NCBI RefSeq assembly: GCF_000971055.1
Contig: NZ_LARW01000040.1
Coordinates: forward strand, 62,001-126,000
Length of the DNA stretch: 64,000 nucleotides
Source: Sphingomonas sp. SRS2
Lineage (GTDB): Bacteria; Pseudomonadota; Alphaproteobacteria; Sphingomonadales; Sphingomonadaceae
Direction of reading: 5' to 3'
The translations under genes were made by a program, and so were the position numbers. Position 1 is the stretch's first letter; every line of letters starts with the position of its first letter. Positions 17,742 to 25,240 of the stretch are shown in pieces. A model generated the notes under the pieces. The model saw only the letters and a program-made list of their open reading frames with translations, was not told where the DNA came from and searched no databases.

Positions 17742-18473
17742 TCAGCCCAGCCTTTTCATGCGCTCGATCAGGCGCTCCCGCGCATCGAGCGCGTCGGCGC
17801 GGCGATCGACCAGGATGTCGCGGCTCAGGAAATGACCAGTCAGATGCAGACCATCGTGGATGTCGGACCAGCTAGCGTCATTGCCCGGTTCGATCAGGAA
17901 GGACGGGAGCGGCAGCAGGCGGTCGGCATAAGGCTCTCCCGCCGACCGCGAGACCGCCGCGGCGCTTTTCGGACTTACGAAGGCGAGGCCCTCGCGCGCA
18001 CCGGTGACGGTGCAGGCCGACAGATCGAGAGCATAGCCCAGCTCGGACAGCAGCAGCAGTTCGTAGCGCACCGCCGACGCCGCCCACCCCCGGGCCGAAG
18101 GAGCGTATTCGACCGCCGCAAGCGTGGCATCGAGCGCTTCGTACAGGCGGGGGAAGGGTTGCGCCTCGACCAGCGAGACCGCCGTCAGCGCGCAGAGCCA
18201 ATCGATCGCGGCCGCCGCCAGCGGCTCGGCCAGCAGGCCGGCGCGGCTGTGCGACAGCTCGATGGTGAGGCCCGGCAACTGCTCGGCGGTGCGCGCACGA
18301 TAGTCGGCCTCAACCAGATTGCCGGGCATGAGAACCGGCCGGAGCCGCCGCGATCGTCCGCCGCGCACATAGCCGGCGAGCAGCCCATTGTCAGGGGTCA
18401 GTGCACGCACGATCGCGCCATGTTCGCCATGCGCGCGCATCGAGCAGATGATGGCGGGCGTCCGAACCTGCAT
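17742..18473 (-). CDS. recO: DNA repair protein RecO
   Basis: RecO anneals DNA and, with RecR, loads RecA on SSB-coated single strands. The 243 residues start with the OB-fold region ([39 protein letters not shown]), followed by the helical domain ([27 protein letters not shown]). The zinc-finger cysteines of some homologues are mostly missing, as often in alphaproteobacteria. It sits 37 bases behind the deacetylase gene and ahead of leuB. Confidence 0.93.
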   Translation of the reverse strand: MQVRTPAIICSMRAHGEHGAIVRALTPDNGLLAGYVRGGRSRRLRPVLMPGNLVEADYRARTAEQLPGLTIELSHSRAGLLAEPLAAAAIDWLCALTAVSLVEAQPFPRLYEALDATLAAVEYAPSARGWAASAVRYELLLLSELGYALDLSACTVTGAREGLAFVSPKSAAAVSRSAGEPYADRLLPLPSFLIEPGNDASWSDIHDGLHLTGHFLSRDILVDRRADALDARERLIERMKRLG

Positions 18474-18510
18474 GCTTATCGTTCAACAGCGGAACCGCAC
18501 CGCCCGCAAG

Positions 18511-19503
18511 CTAAGAAGCGCGTTCCTCGATCTGGTTTGACCAGATCTGTTCGATGACGCGGCCGACTCGCCTCAAGCCCGCCTTGGGCAGCATCTCCGC
18601 CCTGCTGTCCAGCGGCAGATCGCCGAGATCGGTAAAGAAGGCGGTTGGGAAGCGTTGCCGCTCTCTCGACAGATAGGCGCACAAATCCTCAAAGCGTTTG
18701 ACATGAGCCTTGTTCGGCGCGGTGCCGGCGCGGTTCGCCAGTGCGGAACTGTGGCTGACGATATTGACGACCGGCTGCTCCGAAGCGCCGGCATGTTCGA
18801 TCGCGGCCTTCAATTCGCCGAGCGTCACCCCGCATATCTGGAGATGGCGCGACGAAGCGCGCCCTTCGGCGATCAGCGTCACTGGTATCTCGACGACATC
18901 CCGGTGCATCATCGGCGCGATGCGGTGCTGAGGCAGATCGATCGCGCTGGGCCAGGGATGATGGTGGCCGTTGTGACTGGTGTCGAAGCGGAAACCGAGC
19001 TCTGCCAACGCGTGGAGCGTATCGTCATTCGCCGAATAATCGCCAGCACGAAAGGCGATCGGTTCGGGCACCCCCGCATCCATCAGCAGATCACGCGCGC
19101 GCGCGATCAGGTCGCGCTGGGCCTGCCGGCTGTATCGGGCAAGCTGACGATCATCATCGGCATATCCGTCATGGGCATCGGCCCACAGCGGATTAAGATG
19201 AAGCTGGACCTCCTGCCCCGCCTCCAGGATTGGCTCGACCATTTTGCGGATCGGCTCGAGACCATAGACGCAGGCGGGCATCGGATCGACAAAGAAGCAC
19301 GCCTTGAGCGCATATTGGGCAAGCATCCGGAGCTGATAGCGCACTCCCACGCCGGCAGCTTCGTAGGAGCGCTCATAGGCGGCTTCCCATCGCGCCCGGT
19401 CAAATCCCGGATGCCATGTCAGTTCGGTGTTTATCGTGAACAGGATCCGGGTCTCCGCGGGCTGGGCCGGCGGGATGAGAGCGGGGATCACCGTTAGATT
19501 CAT
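18511..19503 (-). CDS. Divergent polysaccharide-deacetylase-fold protein
   Basis: The 330 residues fit a NodB-like deacetylase fold: FTINTELTWHPGFD near the start, then CFFVDPMPACVYG, VQLHLNPLWAD (H-x-N in place of the usual HxxxH), FRAGDYSANDDTLHALAELGF and RFDTSHNGHHHPWP. The canonical TFDDG motif, which provides the catalytic base and a metal ligand, reads TINTE here, so activity or substrate may differ; carbohydrate de-N-acetylation is inferred. The start codon shares one base with the uvrC stop (TAATG), so it is translationally coupled to uvrC. Confidence 0.8.
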   Translation of the reverse strand: MNLTVIPALIPPAQPAETRILFTINTELTWHPGFDRARWEAAYERSYEAAGVGVRYQLRMLAQYALKACFFVDPMPACVYGLEPIRKMVEPILEAGQEVQLHLNPLWADAHDGYADDDRQLARYSRQAQRDLIARARDLLMDAGVPEPIAFRAGDYSANDDTLHALAELGFRFDTSHNGHHHPWPSAIDLPQHRIAPMMHRDVVEIPVTLIAEGRASSRHLQICGVTLGELKAAIEHAGASEQPVVNIVSHSSALANRAGTAPNKAHVKRFEDLCAYLSRERQRFPTAFFTDLGDLPLDSRAEMLPKAGLRRVGRVIEQIWSNQIEERAS

Positions 19504-21425
19504 TATCCACTCATGTGAAAATGGTCGTGGATTGCCCGCGCCATGGCCTTTGAAACGCCCGGAGCGCGTTCAAGATCCTCAAGCGATGCGGCGCGCACCG
19601 CCCGCGCCGTTCCGAAATGCATCAGCAGCGCCTTCTTGCGCGCCGGGCCGATGCCGGGAACGTCGTCGAGCGCGCTCTTGGTGAAATTCGCGGCGCGCTT
19701 GGCGCGATGCGCCCCGATGGCGAAGCGATGCGCTTCGTCGCGCAGCCGCTGGAGATGAAAGAGCAAGGGCGAATTGAGCGGAAGCATCGCCTCACGCCCG
19801 CCCGGCAAATGGAAATGCTCGCGCCCGGCATTGCGATCGGGGCCCTTGGAGATGCCGACCACCGGCACGTCGTGGACGCCCATATCCTCGAGCACCTCGC
19901 ACACCGCGCTGAGTTGCCCCCTGCCGCCATCGATCAGCAGCAGGTCGGGCCATTCGCCGCTGCGCCGCTCGGGATCCTCCTTTTCCAGGCGGGCGAAGCG
20001 CCGTTCGAGCACTTCGCGCATCATCGCGAAATCGTCTCCGGGAGCGGTTTCGGGGCGCTTGATGTTGAACTTGCGATAGCTGCCCTTGCGGAAGCCCTCC
20101 GGGCCGGCGACGATCATCCCGCCGACCATGTTCGTGCCCATGATATGGCTGTTGTCATAGACCTCGATACGGTCGGGTGGCCCTTCGAGCTCGAACAGGT
20201 CGGCCATCTCCTGGAAGATGCGGCCCTGCGTTGTAGATTCGGCCATCCGCCGGTCGAGCGCTTCCCGGGCATTGCGGCGTGCCTGCTCCATCAGCCGGCG
20301 CTGCTCGCCGCGCTGGGGCACCTTGATCTGAACCTTCCGGCCCGCGCGTTCGCCAAGCGCCTGGGCGAGCAGCTCCGCCTCGGCGGGATCACGATCGACC
20401 AGCACGAGGCGCGGCGGAGGCACTTCCTCATAGAATTGCATCAGGAAGCTCGCGAGCACCTCGTCCTCGGGGACGTCGGCGGTATGCGCGGGAAAGAAGG
20501 CGCGATGCCCCCAGTTCTGGCCGCCCCGGATGAAGAAGGCCTGGATGCAGACCGTTCCCGCCTTGGTGTCGAGCGCGAAGACATCGGCGTCGGCGACGCC
20601 CTCGGCGTTGATCGCCTGGCTGCCCTGAATGAAGGTGAGCGCGCGCAGGCGGTCGCGGTAGACCGCCGCCTGCTCGAAATCCATCGCCTCGGCCGCCGCG
20701 CTCATCGCCTCGCCCAGCTTCTTCTGAACCTGCGTCGATTTGCCGGTGAGGAACGCCTTCGAATCGTCGACCAGTTCGGCATAAGCCACAGGATCGATCC
20801 GATCGACACACGGGGCCGAACAACGCTTGATCTGATAGAGCAGGCACGGCCGGTCGCGATTGGCGAAGAAGCTGTCGGTGCACGAGCGCAGGAGGAACAG
20901 TTTCTGAAGCGCGTTGAGCGTGCGCGTGACCGAGCCCGCGCTGGCGAAGGGGCCGAAATACTGCCCCTTGGCACGGCGGGCGCCGCGATGCTTCTGAATG
21001 CGTGGAAAGGGATGGTCTTCACGCAGCAGGATGAAGGGGAAGCTTTTGTCGTCGCGCAGCAGAACATTGTAGGGCGGGCGATAGCGCTTGATCAGCTGCG
21101 CCTCGAGCAGGAGCGCCTCGGCCTCGCTGTTGGTGGTGACGATGGTCATCGAACGCGTCTGCGCGACCATGCGGCTTAACCGCTTGGGCATGCGCGCGAC
21201 CTGAGTATAGTTCGACACTCGGTTCCTGAGCGCGCGCGCCTTGCCGACATAGAGCACGTCGCCGCGTGCATCATGCATACGATAGACGCCCGGGCGCGTC
21301 GGCAAAGTCTTGAGAACGTTCCGGATAGCCGCGACGCCGGCATCGAGATCGGGCGCGTCGCTACCGCGAACGGTGTAGACGCTCTTCTCCTCGTTGAAGC
21401 GGTCGTTTGGGGTCGTGTCGTTCAC
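19503..21425 (-). CDS. uvrC: Excinuclease ABC subunit C
   Basis: UvrC makes the two incisions of nucleotide excision repair. The 640 residues contain the GIY-YIG nuclease domain (RPGVYRMHDARGDVLYVGKA, about 44-63), a cysteine cluster (CLLYQIKRCSAPC), the UVR UvrB-binding motif (EAMDFEQAAVYRDRLRAL), the RNase H-like 3'-incision domain (IEVYDNSHIMGTNMVGGMIV and DLLLIDGGRGQLSA) and C-terminal helix-hairpin-helix motifs (DDVPGIGPARKKALLMHFG). It is complete and heads a probable uvrC-deacetylase-recO-leuB transcript. Confidence 0.98.
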   Translation of the reverse strand: MNDTTPNDRFNEEKSVYTVRGSDAPDLDAGVAAIRNVLKTLPTRPGVYRMHDARGDVLYVGKARALRNRVSNYTQVARMPKRLSRMVAQTRSMTIVTTNSEAEALLLEAQLIKRYRPPYNVLLRDDKSFPFILLREDHPFPRIQKHRGARRAKGQYFGPFASAGSVTRTLNALQKLFLLRSCTDSFFANRDRPCLLYQIKRCSAPCVDRIDPVAYAELVDDSKAFLTGKSTQVQKKLGEAMSAAAEAMDFEQAAVYRDRLRALTFIQGSQAINAEGVADADVFALDTKAGTVCIQAFFIRGGQNWGHRAFFPAHTADVPEDEVLASFLMQFYEEVPPPRLVLVDRDPAEAELLAQALGERAGRKVQIKVPQRGEQRRLMEQARRNAREALDRRMAESTTQGRIFQEMADLFELEGPPDRIEVYDNSHIMGTNMVGGMIVAGPEGFRKGSYRKFNIKRPETAPGDDFAMMREVLERRFARLEKEDPERRSGEWPDLLLIDGGRGQLSAVCEVLEDMGVHDVPVVGISKGPDRNAGREHFHLPGGREAMLPLNSPLLFHLQRLRDEAHRFAIGAHRAKRAANFTKSALDDVPGIGPARKKALLMHFGTARAVRAASLEDLERAPGVSKAMARAIHDHFHMSG

Positions 21426-21491
21426 GCCCCTGATCTAGGGCGCGCGATGGGCGGCCGCAACGGCGCGATGGCGTCAGCCGTCAGATATCGG

Positions 21492-21755
21492 TCAGGCGGG
21501 TATCAGCCCGACGACGGCATCGGGATGAGCAATGCCGGCGATCACAAGTACGAGCAGCGAGATACCCGCGCGAACGATGCCCGATGGCGCGAAGGAGGCG
21601 AACAGGCCATTGGCGCGATTCCACAACAGCGGCAATGCGACGACGCCCGACAGCATCATTGCCCAGATCAGTTCATGCGGCAGGGCATGGGTCAGATGCG
21701 CACGCACCCCACCCAGCAACATCAACCATGCCCAGATCCAGCCGATCGCGCCCAT
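21492..21755 (-). CDS. Possible small membrane protein
   Basis: The 87-residue frame has three hydrophobic stretches (GAIGWIWAWLMLLGGV, ELIWAMMLSGVVALPLLW and GISLLVLVIAGIAHPDAVVGLI), which suggests a small inner-membrane protein. There is no clear ribosome site before the ATG at 21755. It lies upstream of uvrC and behind the ATP synthase terminator. I do not recognise a family; it is more protein-like than the other frames here, but its status is uncertain. Confidence 0.5.
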   Translation of the reverse strand: MGAIGWIWAWLMLLGGVRAHLTHALPHELIWAMMLSGVVALPLLWNRANGLFASFAPSGIVRAGISLLVLVIAGIAHPDAVVGLIPA

Positions 21756-21817
21756 GATCGGCGCTTTACGCGATCAGCGATGAGGAAATGGTAAATGGCG
21801 CGGCGGCGCTTTCAAAG

Positions 21818-21851
21818 CAAAGGGCCCGCCGATCGCTCGGCGGGCCCTTTG
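21818..21851 (-). terminator. Terminator of the F0 ATP synthase operon
   Basis: A perfect 14-bp stem (CAAAGGGCCCGCCG and its complement) with a 6-base loop starts 19 bases after the atpF stop. Read on the minus strand, it ends in CCCTTTGCTTT. This is the strongest hairpin that I see in the window. Confidence 0.8.
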
Positions 21852-21869
21852 TCTTGGCGTTGGGAAGGC

Positions 21870-22490
21870 TCAGCTCAGGCGAGCGGTTCCCAACGTATCG
21901 ATCGCCTCGTCTACCAGTGGCTTGTCGGCCTTGGCATTATGACGCTCGGCGATCAGCGAGATCGCGGCGGCGGCGGCGGCGTTGGCGGCCGTGGCGCGAA
22001 CCTCCGCGACCGCGGTCCGCTCGGCGGCAGCGATCTTGTCCTCGGCCATTTTGCCGCGGCGCTCGATCAGCGAAGCCGCATCGGTGCGGGCCTGGGCCAC
22101 GATCGCGTCAGCTTCGCCGCGGGCATGCTTGATCATCGCCTCGGCTTCCTTGGCGGCTGCCTTGGCCTTCGCTTCATATTCGGCCTTGATCTTCTCGGCA
22201 TCGGCACGCAGCGCCGCGGCCTCGTCGAGATTGGCGCGGATCGACGCGATCTTCTTGTCGAGTCCGGCGCCGATGATCGACGGAACCTTCTTCCACAGCA
22301 GGAGCAGGATCACGACAACCATCGCCAGGGAGACCCAGGCAGTGGCGGTCATTCCCAGCGCGGTGGGATCGACATGATGCTCCTCGGTGCCCGTCGCCGC
22401 ATGCTCGACGCTCACATTGGCGGGCATGCCTTCGAGCTCAGCGGCGTGGGCCAGATTTTCGGCAACCGCATGGGAGGCGTGTGCAGACAT
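21870..22490 (-). CDS. atpF: F0F1 ATP synthase subunit b
   Basis: Subunit b is half of the peripheral stalk that holds F1 still against the rotor. The 206 residues have a polar N-terminal extension of about 50 residues, one membrane helix (about 51-66, VSLAMVVVILLLLWKKV) and a long alanine- and charge-rich helix. It is the distal gene of the F0 operon, 14 bases after b'. The N-terminal extension is longer than in E. coli; the later in-frame ATGs (22427 and 22346) are less well placed. Confidence 0.9.
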   Translation of the reverse strand: MSAHASHAVAENLAHAAELEGMPANVSVEHAATGTEEHHVDPTALGMTATAWVSLAMVVVILLLLWKKVPSIIGAGLDKKIASIRANLDEAAALRADAEKIKAEYEAKAKAAAKEAEAMIKHARGEADAIVAQARTDAASLIERRGKMAEDKIAAAERTAVAEVRATAANAAAAAAISLIAERHNAKADKPLVDEAIDTLGTARLS

Positions 22491-22504
22491 TTATCCGTCT
22501 TCCT

Positions 22505-22996
22505 TCAGGCGCTCAGCGCGGTCTTGACCGCACCTTCGGCCGCGGCCCTGTCGACCGTGAGGCCCGATACCTTGGCAACGATGTCCTGCGCAGCCTCAGC
22601 GGCGACGCTCTCGATCTCTGCCAGCGCCTTGGCCTGGGCGGCCTTCAGTGCGGCATCGGCCGTGGCGGCCTTGGCGGCGAGCTCGGCGTCGGCGGCCTTG
22701 ACCTTGGTCTCGGCTTCCTTCGTCGATGCGGCCTTGGCCTCCTGCGTCGCCTTCAAAGCGGCGGCGCGGGCGTCCTCGATCTTCGCCCGATAGGCCGATT
22801 CGGTCTCGTCGGCCTTGGCGCGAGCGGCTTCGGCGGCGGCGAGATCGGAAGCGATCTTCTGGTCACGCGCGTCGACGACGGCTTCGATCTTCGGCAGCAT
22901 GCCCTTCCCGATCACGAAATAGATCAGGCCGAACACAATCAGCAGCCAGAAGATCTGCGAAGCATAGGTCGCGGCGATCTGGGCGATCTGAGGCAT
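22505..22996 (-). CDS. atpG: F0F1 ATP synthase subunit b'
   Basis: This second, diverged b-type stalk subunit is typical of alphaproteobacteria, photosynthetic bacteria and chloroplasts. The 163 residues have an N-terminal membrane helix (about 13-30, SQIFWLLIVFGLIYFVIG), then a long Ala/Lys/Glu coiled coil, with the typical KGMLPKIEAVVDARDQKI junction. It pairs with AtpF as a b-b' heterodimer. The gene order c-b'-b is as expected. Confidence 0.92.
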   Translation of the reverse strand: MPQIAQIAATYASQIFWLLIVFGLIYFVIGKGMLPKIEAVVDARDQKIASDLAAAEAARAKADETESAYRAKIEDARAAALKATQEAKAASTKEAETKVKAADAELAAKAATADAALKAAQAKALAEIESVAAEAAQDIVAKVSGLTVDRAAAEGAVKTALSA

Positions 22997-23055
22997 CGAT
23001 ATTCCCTGTGGTCGTTAGAGATGAGGGGGCCGGCGAACCGGCCCGCAATCATCTG

Positions 23056-23283
23056 TTAGGCGACGAACAGCAGGATCATCGCAACGACGAACGCCAGCAG
23101 ACCGAGAAGCTCGGCGGCGGCGAAGCCGATGAAGAGTCGGCCCTGCTGGCCATCAGCGGCGGCCGGGTTGCGCAGCGCGGACTCGAGGAACGAGCCGAAC
23201 ACGTTGCCCACGCCCAGCGCGGCCAGGCCAACACCGATTGCGGCCAGACCAGCACCGATCAGCTTTGCGGCTTCTGCGTCCAT
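23056..23283 (-). CDS. atpE: F0F1 ATP synthase subunit c
   Basis: This is the ring-forming proteolipid that carries protons. The 75 residues make two membrane helices joined by the polar loop RNPAAADGQQ. The first helix has the close-packing small-residue pattern (AIGVGLAALGVGNVFG), and the second carries the ion-binding carboxylate Glu58 in FAAAELLGLLA. No extra polar ligands for Na+ are evident, so H+ coupling is expected. Confidence 0.97.
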   Translation of the reverse strand: MDAEAAKLIGAGLAAIGVGLAALGVGNVFGSFLESALRNPAAADGQQGRLFIGFAAAELLGLLAFVVAMILLFVA

Positions 23284-23327
23284 GATAAACTCCTTAGCGT
23301 TAAACGTTGATATCGTGTCGAAAAAAC

Positions 23328-24113
23328 TCAGTGCAGGTTGACCGCGTCATTCAGATAGAGCGAGGTCAGCAGTGCAAAGACGTAAGCCTGGATCGCGCAC
23401 ACCAGCAGTTCGAGCAGGGTGATGCCGATCATCAGGATGAAGCTGGGGATTGAGACAATCGCCACGGTCAGCGCGCCGGCGTTCAGGCCGTTGATCACGA
23501 AGCCGGCCAGCACCTTCATCAGGATGTGTCCGGCGGTCATCGCGACGAACAGTCGCAAGCCCAGCGAGAAGGGGCGGATCAGGAAGGAAAACAGCTCGAT
23601 CAGGAAGATCAGCGGGATCATGTAGCCGGGCGTGCCATGCGGCACGAACAGCGAGAAGAAGTGGAAGCCATGCCGCCAGAAGCCGACGACCAGGACGATC
23701 GCGAAGCTGATCACCGCGAGGACGCCGGTAACGGTCAGATGACTGGTGACGGTGAACGCGTGCACACCGAAGATGCCGACCGGCATCATGCCCATGATGT
23801 TCGCGATCAGGATGAACATGAACAGCGAGAAGACATAAGGCGTGAACTTCTTGCCCTCGGGCCCGATGTTCGTCGTCATCATGTTGGAGATGAAGCCGGT
23901 GAAGCTTTCCACCGCGGCCTGCCAGCGGCCGGGGACCAGTTCGCGCTTCATCCCACCCAGCATGAAGATGAACACGACGCCGAGCGTCAGCGCCATCCAC
24001 AAGGCCGAGTTGGTGAAAGCGATATTATGGCCCGCGATCGTCCAATCCTTCCCGAACATAGGTTCGATCAGGAACTGGTGCATCGGATCGATCTTGCCCG
24101 ATTCGGCTGCCAC
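23328..24113 (-). CDS. atpB: F0F1 ATP synthase subunit a
   Basis: Subunit a provides the two proton half-channels against the c-ring. The 261 residues have several membrane helices and the conserved SLGLRLFVAMTAGHILMKVLAG segment with the essential arginine, followed by the C-terminal LLVCAIQAYVFALLTSLYLNDA. It lies between atpI and atpE in the expected order and is full length. Confidence 0.97.
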   Translation of the reverse strand: MAAESGKIDPMHQFLIEPMFGKDWTIAGHNIAFTNSALWMALTLGVVFIFMLGGMKRELVPGRWQAAVESFTGFISNMMTTNIGPEGKKFTPYVFSLFMFILIANIMGMMPVGIFGVHAFTVTSHLTVTGVLAVISFAIVLVVGFWRHGFHFFSLFVPHGTPGYMIPLIFLIELFSFLIRPFSLGLRLFVAMTAGHILMKVLAGFVINGLNAGALTVAIVSIPSFILMIGITLLELLVCAIQAYVFALLTSLYLNDAVNLH

Positions 24114-24152
24114 GCTTGCCTTACCCCTGCTTATGCCAAAAGCGTCCGAAAG

Positions 24153-24473
24153 CTATTTCGGGCGCTCCTGAGAAATCCGTATGATGTTCCTGAAGGCGAC
24201 GCCTATTCCGAGGAACAGGAACCCCAAAAGGAAGCCGGGCGAGGTCCCGAGCCAGCTATCGAAAAGCCAGCCCATCAAACCACCACCGGCAAGTCCCGCG
24301 ATCAGTTCGGTCAGCACGCGATTGCCCTGGGAATATCCCTTGTCAGGCTTTTTCTGCGTCGTTCCCGTTCTGACCTGTTCGGCCTGCCGGATCGCTTCCA
24401 GCCGCTCATCGAGCGACGTAAGCCGTTGATCCGTCCCGCTTTCCGGGTCTTGCCCGGGATCATTCACCGCCAT
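24153..24473 (-). CDS. atpI: ATP synthase assembly factor AtpI
   Basis: AtpI-type proteins help assemble the c-ring and may take part in Mg2+ supply. The 106 residues have a polar N terminus and two membrane helices (LTELIAGLAGGGLMGWLFDSWLG and GFLLGFLFLGIGVAFRNIIR), the AtpI/F0F1-ATPase_gene1 pattern. The ATG at 24473 was chosen because GGAGAGGCGG lies just upstream; the frame is open to 24623, but the extra sequence looks non-coding. First gene of the F0 operon. Confidence 0.88.
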   Translation of the reverse strand: MAVNDPGQDPESGTDQRLTSLDERLEAIRQAEQVRTGTTQKKPDKGYSQGNRVLTELIAGLAGGGLMGWLFDSWLGTSPGFLLGFLFLGIGVAFRNIIRISQERPK

Positions 24474-24540
24474 AGCGCCGCCTCTCCATTCATGGGCAAG
24501 GTGACGCCACGCCGACGAGCGATCCCGCCAAGGCGAGGCC

Positions 24541-24569
24541 CCTTTAGGAAGGCCCCCACCCCGAGTCAA
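24541..24569 (-). promoter_or_regulatory. Candidate housekeeping promoter of the atp operon
   Basis: On the minus strand TTGACT is followed after 17 bases by TAAAGG, about 68 bases upstream of the atpI ATG. The -35 is strong and the -10 is a partial match. It lies in the only sizeable gap before the operon. Confidence 0.45.
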
Positions 24570-24613
24570 CCACGCTGCGCGGCAGCGCGACCGGGACACG
24601 ACTACATCAGCGA

Positions 24614-24985
24614 TCAGCCGCAATAATCAGGCGTGATCGATTCCGAGCCCTGGCGCGTGCGCCAGCCGCCGTCCTTGAGCTTATAGACCTGACCGGCCTT
24701 GACCGAGCGCAACGTCGAGCAGGCGGTCGTCTGCGCAAACTGGTCGACCGTAACATTGCGAGCAGCGGCAATCTGGGTATAGCCGGCCCGGCGCTTGATA
24801 TTGATCGCATCGACCGCGGCCTTGAGATCGCCCGAGGGCGCCGAGACGAAGCCGATATAGCCGTCCCATTGCTCGCCGACCTTCCCGCTGGAAAGCGCCG
24901 CCTCGACGATCGGATCGGCGGCGAGCACGGGCGAAGCCACGGCCAGCACCGCGGCGGCGATCATGATATGGGGCATCTTCATCAT
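24614..24985 (-). CDS. ydbL: YdbL-family (DUF1318) periplasmic protein
   Basis: The protein has 123 residues with a signal peptide (MIAAAVLAVASPVLAADP) and the DUF1318 body (SGKVGEQWDGYIGF, IKRRAGYTQIAAARNVTVDQFA), ending in KLKDGGWRTRQG. In E. coli YdbL works with the envelope bridge YdbH-YnbE. Its first ATG overlaps the ynbE stop (ATGATGA), which implies coupled translation; a second ATG follows directly. The position behind ydbH and ynbE supports the assignment. A longer open frame to 25192 is overlap with ynbE. Confidence 0.9.
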   Translation of the reverse strand: MMKMPHIMIAAAVLAVASPVLAADPIVEAALSSGKVGEQWDGYIGFVSAPSGDLKAAVDAINIKRRAGYTQIAAARNVTVDQFAQTTACSTLRSVKAGQVYKLKDGGWRTRQGSESITPDYCG

Positions 24986-25176
24986 TGCGGAAACAGCTCC
25001 GGGTTGTTGGCGATGAAATCGTCGGCGTCCTTCTGAAGCCGAACGACCACCTCCTGCTTGACGTTGACGTTGAGGTTGATCTCGATCGGCTTGTCCGGAG
25101 CCGCAACCTGAATACAGCCGGACAGCAGCATCAGGATGGGCACCGACCGGCCGACGGGAGCGAGCATCTTGTTCAT
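24982..25176 (-). CDS. ynbE: YnbE-family outer-membrane lipoprotein
   Basis: This tiny lipoprotein (64 residues) has the lipobox LMLLSGC, with lipidation at Cys21 or so, followed by a YnbE body with beta character (IEINLNVNVKQEVVVRL) and ADDFIANNPELFPQ at the end. In E. coli YnbE multimers extend the YdbH beta-groove to the outer membrane for lipid transport. The gene lies 64 bases after ydbH and overlaps ydbL. An in-frame ATG three codons later is an alternative start; the ribosome site is weak. Confidence 0.88.
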   Translation of the reverse strand: MNKMLAPVGRSVPILMLLSGCIQVAAPDKPIEINLNVNVKQEVVVRLQKDADDFIANNPELFPQ

Positions 25177-25240
25177 GGTCTGACGCTCGCACCGCAACGC
25201 TTCATCGTCAATGTCGGGATGTTCATCGCATTGCCTCGCT

